Below are positions 59,457 through 64,000 of a stretch of DNA of 64,000 nucleotides, in pieces; position 1 is the first letter of the stretch; each line of letters starts with the position of its first letter. The position numbers and the translations under genes are program-made. This stretch comes from Stutzerimonas stutzeri (GTDB lineage Bacteria > Pseudomonadota > Gammaproteobacteria > Pseudomonadales > Pseudomonadaceae): assembly GCF_024448715.1 (NCBI RefSeq), contig NZ_JAMOHZ010000010.1:62001-126000 (forward strand). Reading direction: 5' to 3'. Under the pieces are notes generated by a model. The model searched no databases. It had not been told where the DNA came from and saw only the letters and a list, made by a program, of their open reading frames with translations.

Positions 59457-60149
59457 ATGTTCGTTACAGTTCCCCGCAGCGTCGCGCTGCTGGCCTGCCT
59501 TGCCTGCTTTCCGGTTGTTGCCGACGAGCAGCACTACAACCAGATTTCCCTGCGTGCCGAGGCCAGCAGCGAAGTAGCCCACGACCGCATGCACGTCACG
59601 CTTTACAGCGAAGCCCAGCACGAGGACCCGGCGCAGCTGGCCGCGCAGACCACCGAAGCCATGAACAAAGCCTTGCAGCGCGCCCGCCAAACGAAAGGCG
59701 TCGTCGTCAGCCAGGGCAGCCGCAGCAGCTATCCGGTCTACGAGGAAAAGGGCCAGCAGATCACCGCCTGGCGCGAACGCGCCGAGCTGCGCCTTGAGAG
59801 CGGTGACTTCACTGCTCTGTCCAAACTTACCGGCGAATTGATGCAGGACTTGAAGATGGGCAGCATGCACTTCAGCGTCTCCGACGCGATCCGAAAGCAG
59901 AACGAAGATGCCCTGCTGAAGGATGCCGTCGCCGCCTTCCGCGCCCGCGCACAACTGGCTACCGAAGCGCTTGGCGGCACTGACTACCGGATCGTCAACC
60001 TCAATCTGAACAGCGGCGGCGGTTACCAGCCGGTGATGCGCAACTTCGCGATGAAGAGCATGGATTCCATGCCGACACCGGAGGTCGAGGCCGGGACCCG
60101 CCAGGTCAGCATCAATGCCGACGGTGTCATCGAAGTTGAGATGCCGTGA
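59457..60149 (+). CDS. SIMPL-domain (DUF541) periplasmic protein
   Basis: A 230-aa secreted protein: signal peptide (about 1-22, ending VVAD) and a SIMPL/DUF541 domain ('LRAEASSEVAHDRMHVTLYSEAQHEDPAQLAAQTTEAMNKALQRAR', 'YRIVNLNLNSGGGYQP'). Family relatives form oligomeric periplasmic or surface assemblies; no enzyme activity is established. AGGAG 5 nt before the ATG. Divergent from roxSR, the same neighbourhood as in P. aeruginosa. Confidence 0.85.
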   Translation: MFVTVPRSVALLACLACFPVVADEQHYNQISLRAEASSEVAHDRMHVTLYSEAQHEDPAQLAAQTTEAMNKALQRARQTKGVVVSQGSRSSYPVYEEKGQQITAWRERAELRLESGDFTALSKLTGELMQDLKMGSMHFSVSDAIRKQNEDALLKDAVAAFRARAQLATEALGGTDYRIVNLNLNSGGGYQPVMRNFAMKSMDSMPTPEVEAGTRQVSINADGVIEVEMP

Positions 60150-60446
60150 CGTCGTAACCCCCAGTTTGGCGGGGTTGCACGCCCTGCCAACACGACCGAG
60201 ACACAACCGGCTCGAAGCGAGCCATGCCGTATCGAGCACGCTTTCAGACGTCGCACTCCATTCAATGACTGCCAACCTGGCCCCCCAAACCAACGAGAAC
60301 CGGAACTCCTGACCGTCGTTCAATTTCGCTCAAGCCGGCAACACGCAGCCTCTCGATGCGAATGTATAACGTCTGTAAATTATTAGCGTTTGCCTCCAGC
60401 GCCCCCTAGAATCTTTGCCGCCCCCTCGCTCCACACAAGGATCACC
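60150..60446. other. 297-bp intergenic region upstream of the PepSY cassette
   Basis: A small stem (AACCCC 60156-60161 / GGGGTT 60171-60176) follows the SIMPL gene but without a T tract. An AT-rich segment at about 60360-60390 (TATAAC, AAATTATTAG) is the likely promoter of the next operon. A Fur box was looked for and no convincing match seen. Confidence 0.35.
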
Positions 60447-61040
60447 ATGCGACTCTGGCTCGGCACCCTCCGCCAATGGCACTGGATCAGCTCCGCGCTG
60501 TGCCTGGCCGGCATGCTCCTGTTCGCGATTACCGGCATCACACTCAACCATGCAGGGCAAATCGAGGCCAGCCCCGTCATTTCCGAGCGTCAGGCTCATC
60601 TTCCTGAAGCGTTGCGGACCAAGCTGCTGACGGAGTCGCCAGAGGCTGGTTTGCCTAGTCAATTGCGTTTCTGGCTGGAGAGCGAGCTAAACATCGAGCT
60701 GGCCGATCGCAACGCCGAGTGGACCGATGGAGAGTTGTATATCGCCCTGCCCCGCCCCGGTGGCGATGCATGGCTGAGCCTCGAACTGGAAAGCGGCGAA
60801 CTGCTGTACGAATCCACCGATCGCGGTTGGGTTTCCTATCTCAACGACCTGCACAAAGGCCGCAACACCGGCACGGTCTGGAGCTGGTTCATCGATATCT
60901 TTGCCGCGGCATGCGTAGTTTTCAGTCTCACCGGCCTGTTGCTGTTGCAGCGCCACGCCGCCGGGCGACCCATCACCTGGCCGCTGGTCGGCCTGGGCCT
61001 GGTTGTTCCCGTGCTGTTGGCCCTGCTGTTCATTCATTAA
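60447..61040 (+). CDS. PepSY-associated TM-helix protein
   Basis: A 197-aa inner-membrane protein: helix 1 (about 14-33, 'WISSALCLAGMLLFAITGITLNHAG'), a periplasmic PepSY-like domain (about 60-135), helices 2 and 3 (about 145-195). His residues at the helix ends ('RQWHW', 'LNHAG', 'LHKG', 'QRHAAG') are those proposed to bind haem in PepSY_TM proteins. These proteins often sit with siderophore receptors and ferric reduction genes. AAGGA 5 nt before the ATG. First of a four-gene set. Electron transfer across the membrane is inferred. Confidence 0.82.
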   Translation: MRLWLGTLRQWHWISSALCLAGMLLFAITGITLNHAGQIEASPVISERQAHLPEALRTKLLTESPEAGLPSQLRFWLESELNIELADRNAEWTDGELYIALPRPGGDAWLSLELESGELLYESTDRGWVSYLNDLHKGRNTGTVWSWFIDIFAAACVVFSLTGLLLLQRHAAGRPITWPLVGLGLVVPVLLALLFIH

Positions 61041-61049
61041 GGATCTGCG

Positions 61050-61559
61050 ATGCGTAAACGCTTGTTGCTACCCCTCACTCTGATCAGCGCGCCAATTATG
61101 GCGGCTGACCTACAGGTCTCCGTCGAGATTCCACGGTTGCAGGTCGCCGAATATCACCGCCCCTACGTCGCACTTTGGCTGGAGCGCCCGGACCAGAGCC
61201 ATGTCGCCGATTTGGCCGTGTGGTACGACGTGAAGCTGAAGGATGAGGAAGGTGAAAAATGGCTCAAGGACCTGCGTCAGTGGTGGCGCCGCAGCGGTCG
61301 TAGCCTGGACCTTCCGGTCGATGGTGTCAGCGCTGCGACCCGCGCAGTCGGCAGCCATGAACTGAACTTCGACGACAGCAAGGCCCCACTCAAGGATTTG
61401 CCCGCCGGTGAGTATCGACTGGTCGTGGAAGCAGCTCGGGAAGTCGGCGGTCGCGAATTGCTGCGAGTGCCCTTCAGCTGGCCGCCACAGGAAAAACAAA
61501 GCCATCGAGCCCAGGGCAAAAGTGAGCTGGGCAACATATCTCTTAACCTGAATCCATGA
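61050..61559 (+). CDS. DUF2271 periplasmic protein
   Basis: A 169-aa secreted protein with a signal peptide (about 1-18, ending IMAAD) and a DUF2271 domain ('VEIPRLQVAEYHRPYVALWLERPDQSHVADLAVWYDVKLKDEEGEKWLKDLRQWWRRSGR', 'LPAGEYRLVVEAAREVGGRELLRVPFSWP'), an immunoglobulin-like or FlgD-like beta fold. The family is nearly always found with PepSY and DUF4198 genes. 9 nt after the PepSY gene. Function unknown. Confidence 0.85.
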   Translation: MRKRLLLPLTLISAPIMAADLQVSVEIPRLQVAEYHRPYVALWLERPDQSHVADLAVWYDVKLKDEEGEKWLKDLRQWWRRSGRSLDLPVDGVSAATRAVGSHELNFDDSKAPLKDLPAGEYRLVVEAAREVGGRELLRVPFSWPPQEKQSHRAQGKSELGNISLNLNP

Positions 61560-61573
61560 ACTAGGAATCGCTC

Positions 61574-62449
61574 ATGAAACCCATGATCAAATGGACCGCC
61601 CTGGCCCTGGCCGTATGTCTGCCACTTTCTGCCCAGGCTCACCGTGCCTGGATGCTGCCATCGGCGACCGTACTGTCTGGAGAGGACCCATGGATCACCG
61701 TCGACGCCGCGGTATCCAATGACCTGTTCTATTTCGAGCACGTCCCACTGCGCCTGCAGGGCATCGGCAACCTCGACCAGGCGCCGGCTAGCGGTCCGCC
61801 CGGCATGCGCGCACGGCCCGCATCGCAGTTGCACGTGATCGCACCGGACGGCTCACCGATCCAGGCCGAGAATGGCGCCATCGGCCACTACCGCAGCACC
61901 TTCGATGTGCATCTGACGCAGAAAGGGACCTATAAGCTGGCGGTGGCCAACAACGGTCTGTTTGCACGATGGAAGGAGAACGGCCAAATGCGCCGCTGGA
62001 TGGGCACCCCTGAGGCGTTCGCCAAGGAAGTCCCAGCCAAAGGCGAGGACCTCAAGGTCAGCCAGAACAGCAGCCGCATGGAAGTGTTCGTTACCTCCGG
62101 CAATCCTTCTAAGGAAGTGCTCACGCCCACCGGCAAAGGATTAGAGATGGCACCCATTACCCATCCCAACGACCTCTTCGCCGGCGAAGCGGCGGAGTTC
62201 GCCTTCCTACTCGATGGCGAACCGGCCGCGGGCGTGAAGATCAGCGTGATCCCCGGCGGCAATCGCTATCGCGACCATTTGGGCGAGATCCACGCAACCA
62301 CCGACGAACAGGGCAAGGTGAGTATCACTTGGCCGGAAGCGGGCATGTATTGGCTGGAAGCCGAGATGATCAGCGACAAGGGTGTCTCGGAGCCCGCCAC
62401 CGAACGCCGCGCCACCTATAGCGCAACCTTGGAAATACAGGCGCCCTAG
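61574..62449 (+). CDS. DUF4198 periplasmic protein, possible metal binder
   Basis: A 291-aa secreted protein. The signal peptide ends AQA, so the mature protein would begin His-Arg-Ala-Trp; a free N-terminal His can bind copper or nickel. DUF4198 covers most of the chain ('HRAWMLPSATVLSGEDPWITVDAAVSNDLFYFEHVP ... DGSPIQAENGAIGHYRSTFDVHLTQKGTYKLAV'), then a C-terminal Ig-like domain ('PGGNRYRDHLGEIHATTDEQGKVSITWPEAGMYWLEAEMI'). DUF4198 proteins are related to NikM/CbiK-like components and are common in metal-uptake operons. 14 nt after DUF2271. Confidence 0.85.
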   Translation: MKPMIKWTALALAVCLPLSAQAHRAWMLPSATVLSGEDPWITVDAAVSNDLFYFEHVPLRLQGIGNLDQAPASGPPGMRARPASQLHVIAPDGSPIQAENGAIGHYRSTFDVHLTQKGTYKLAVANNGLFARWKENGQMRRWMGTPEAFAKEVPAKGEDLKVSQNSSRMEVFVTSGNPSKEVLTPTGKGLEMAPITHPNDLFAGEAAEFAFLLDGEPAAGVKISVIPGGNRYRDHLGEIHATTDEQGKVSITWPEAGMYWLEAEMISDKGVSEPATERRATYSATLEIQAP

Positions 62450-62670
62450 AGAGCGCGCAACGCACGCTGCTTCATATGGGGCAGCGCTGGAAGGTGGATC
62501 GGACCGCGCAGATACAATCCTTCAGCTGCCGGAACAGCTCGGCCCGGCAGTTGCTGCAACATCCCCTTGCGTTCGAATTGCCTCCAAAACCGCTCGCGTC
62601 ACCACACTTGAAACAAGCCAATCCCCGGAGACGGCTCATCTTGCTGCATTCATCAAAGCTCGTGCGCCAC

Positions 62671-64000
62671 ATGCCTTTGCTGGCGTGCCTGTCGCTCGCC
62701 ACGCTGCTGTTCTGGTGGCAACCGGCCCGGGAGCTTTCCGCGACGCTGGTGGCGATGGCCTATCTGGGAGTCTGTCTGCATCTATGGCAGCACCACCGCC
62801 AAGCCGTTCCGCCGCACGAAACAACATCTAGCGCACTGCTGATCGCCTATGCCAGCCAAGGCGGCCAGGCCAAAGAACTTGCCGAGCGCAGCGCCGACCA
62901 ACTTCGCGGCGCAGGTGTCGCGACCAGCGTTCTGCCCTTGAACGGCCTCAGTCCTGAGGCCTTGCACGATCACCGCCGCGTTCTGTTCATTGTCAGCACC
63001 TATGGCGAGGGCGAGGCGCCGGAAAACGCCGCACGCTTCGAACGCCAGTTGCTGAATCAGGTGCGCAACCTGTCGCACCTGGAATATGCCGTCCTCGCGC
63101 TGGGCGACCGTCAATACAACCACTTCTGCGGATTTGGCCGACGCCTCGATACCCGGTTGCGCGAGCTTGGCGCCTTGTCGCTATTCGATCGACTGGAGGC
63201 CGACCGTGGTGACGCCGGCGTGTTGCGTCATTGGCAACAACAGCTCGCCCATGTGGGCGGCAACAGCGACTTCACAGACTGGCAGCCCGCACCGTACCAG
63301 CGTTGGCGCCTCGACCTGCGTGAATGGCTGAACCCTGGCAGCCAAGGTGCGCCGGCTTTCCATCTGGGCTTGAGTGCAGTCGATGGCAGACACAACTGGC
63401 GCGCCGGCGACATCGCAGAAGTTGGCCCGCGGCATTCGCTAGCCGAGATGGACGCGTTACTACGGCGCCTTGGTCACGATCCACAGGCATCCATCGACCA
63501 GCTAACACTCGCCGATGCATTGTCCACGCGGCGACTGCCCGACGACGAAGCAGCGCTACTCGGTCTTGATATCGATGGGCTATTGGCGCTGCCGCTGTTG
63601 CCGCATCGCGAATACTCCATCGCCTCGGTCCCCGCGGACGGCCAGTTGCAGTTACTGGTTCGCGAAGCGCGACACGCCGACGGTCGTCTGGGAATTGGCT
63701 CCGGCTGGCTTTGCCGGCATGCGGTGATCGGCAATGAGCTTGACCTGCGGGTACGCAGCAATCCGGGTTTTCACGGTCCGGCTGCAGACACGCCGATGAT
63801 CCTGATCGGCAACGGCACCGGCCTGGCAGGGCTACGCGCGCATCTGCGCGAACGCGCCGGCACGCCGGCCTCCATGAACTGGCTGGTGTTTGGCGAGCGC
63901 AGCGCACAGCACGATCAATTCTTTCGTGACGAGCTGCAAGCCTGGCTGATATCGGGTCATCTACAGCGACTGGATCTGGCGTTTTCCCGCGACCAGCCGG
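62671..64000 (+). CDS. Membrane-anchored flavodoxin/ferredoxin-NADP-type reductase (sulfite reductase flavoprotein alpha-like), partial
   Basis: An open frame running off the window (443 complete codons). Order: two N-terminal helices (about 1-40), FMN flavodoxin domain ('LLIAYASQGGQAKEL', 'VSTYGEGEAPENA', 'LALGDRQYNHFCGFG'), connecting/FAD domain ('REYSIASVP', 'GIGSGWL'), and the start of the NADPH domain ('MILIGNGTGLAGLRAHLRER'). It resembles CysJ but is membrane-anchored and there is no CysI beside it. The ATG at 62671 has no good RBS; TTG 62641 and GTG 62662 are alternatives, and the frame is open back to 62422 (ATG 62476). Likely supplies NADPH electrons to the PepSY protein. Confidence 0.85.
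   Translation, partial: MPLLACLSLATLLFWWQPARELSATLVAMAYLGVCLHLWQHHRQAVPPHETTSSALLIAYASQGGQAKELAERSADQLRGAGVATSVLPLNGLSPEALHDHRRVLFIVSTYGEGEAPENAARFERQLLNQVRNLSHLEYAVLALGDRQYNHFCGFGRRLDTRLRELGALSLFDRLEADRGDAGVLRHWQQQLAHVGGNSDFTDWQPAPYQRWRLDLREWLNPGSQGAPAFHLGLSAVDGRHNWRAGDIAEVGPRHSLAEMDALLRRLGHDPQASIDQLTLADALSTRRLPDDEAALLGLDIDGLLALPLLPHREYSIASVPADGQLQLLVREARHADGRLGIGSGWLCRHAVIGNELDLRVRSNPGFHGPAADTPMILIGNGTGLAGLRAHLRERAGTPASMNWLVFGERSAQHDQFFRDELQAWLISGHLQRLDLAFSRDQP

Noticed and set aside
60355-60400. Fur box in front of the PepSY cassette
   Set aside because: The AT-rich sequence does not give three good GATAAT-like hexamers by eye. Iron control remains open but is not supported.

Overview
The window is a 64 kb piece of chromosome from a high-GC gammaproteobacterium, almost certainly the Pseudomonas stutzeri group (Stutzerimonas). 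Two things point there. Gene order over most of the window matches the Pseudomonas aeruginosa core block sspB-petABC-rplM ... cysNC-algW-his-murA-mla-lpt-rpoN-tldD-mre-gat-roxSR (order recalled from PAO1). In addition, two tandem pilin genes lie beside pilBCD, the pilAI/pilAII arrangement described in P. stutzeri. No rRNA, tRNA, CRISPR array, prophage or complete insertion sequence was found. Nearly everything is housekeeping DNA.

Layout. 1-5,000 (minus): sspB (cut by the window edge), sspA, the bc1 complex petABC, rpsI-rplM. 5,100-7,000 (plus): a Tas-type aldo-keto reductase and an orphan CbiM-like membrane protein. 7,000-15,130: yacG-coaE-pilD-pilC-pilB (minus) diverge from pilAI, pilAII, a TfpO-type pilin glycosyltransferase candidate and a TfpX/TfpZ-type accessory protein (plus); pilAI has a textbook sigma-54 promoter. 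15,260-19,020 (minus): cysNC, cysD, a Nif3-family gene. 19,219-20,377 (plus): algW, interrupted by a +1 frameshift. 20,500-29,190 (minus): hisC, hisD, hisG, murA, ibaG, a PsiE-family gene, mlaBCDEF. 29,448-36,576 (plus): kdsD-kdsC-lptC-lptA-lptB, then rpoN-hpf-ptsN-rapZ-ptsO. 36,670-50,030: pmbA, tldD, a nitrilase-family gene, yhdP, rng, maf, mreDCB (all minus), with darP alone on plus. 50,342-56,360 (plus): gatCAB, an RlpA-like lipoprotein and two tandem Ca2+/Na+ antiporter paralogues. 56,378-59,306 (minus): AEC transporter, RoxR, RoxS. 59,457-64,000 (plus): a SIMPL-domain protein, then PepSY-TM / DUF2271 / DUF4198 / flavoprotein reductase, the last gene running off the window.

How it fits together. 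Much of the window builds the envelope: precursors (murA, kdsD, kdsC), LPS export (lptCAB), phospholipid homeostasis (mlaFEDCB), rod shape (mreBCD), stress protease (algW) and type IV pili. RpoN, encoded here, is the sigma factor expected to read the pilAI promoter. rpoN-hpf-ptsN-rapZ-ptsO is the conserved nitrogen-PTS cluster.

Most worth a second look: the algW frameshift; a 270-bp element of nested palindromes with terminal inverted repeats between rng and yhdP; the contrast between pilins ending in Ser and Leu beside a glycosyltransferase candidate; mreC, whose conserved N-terminus has no canonical start codon; a dispersed family of CAAGCT/AGCTTG intergenic repeats; and the four-gene PepSY/DUF2271/DUF4198/flavoreductase cassette, the best candidate for a poorly described system (possibly reductive metal or siderophore handling).
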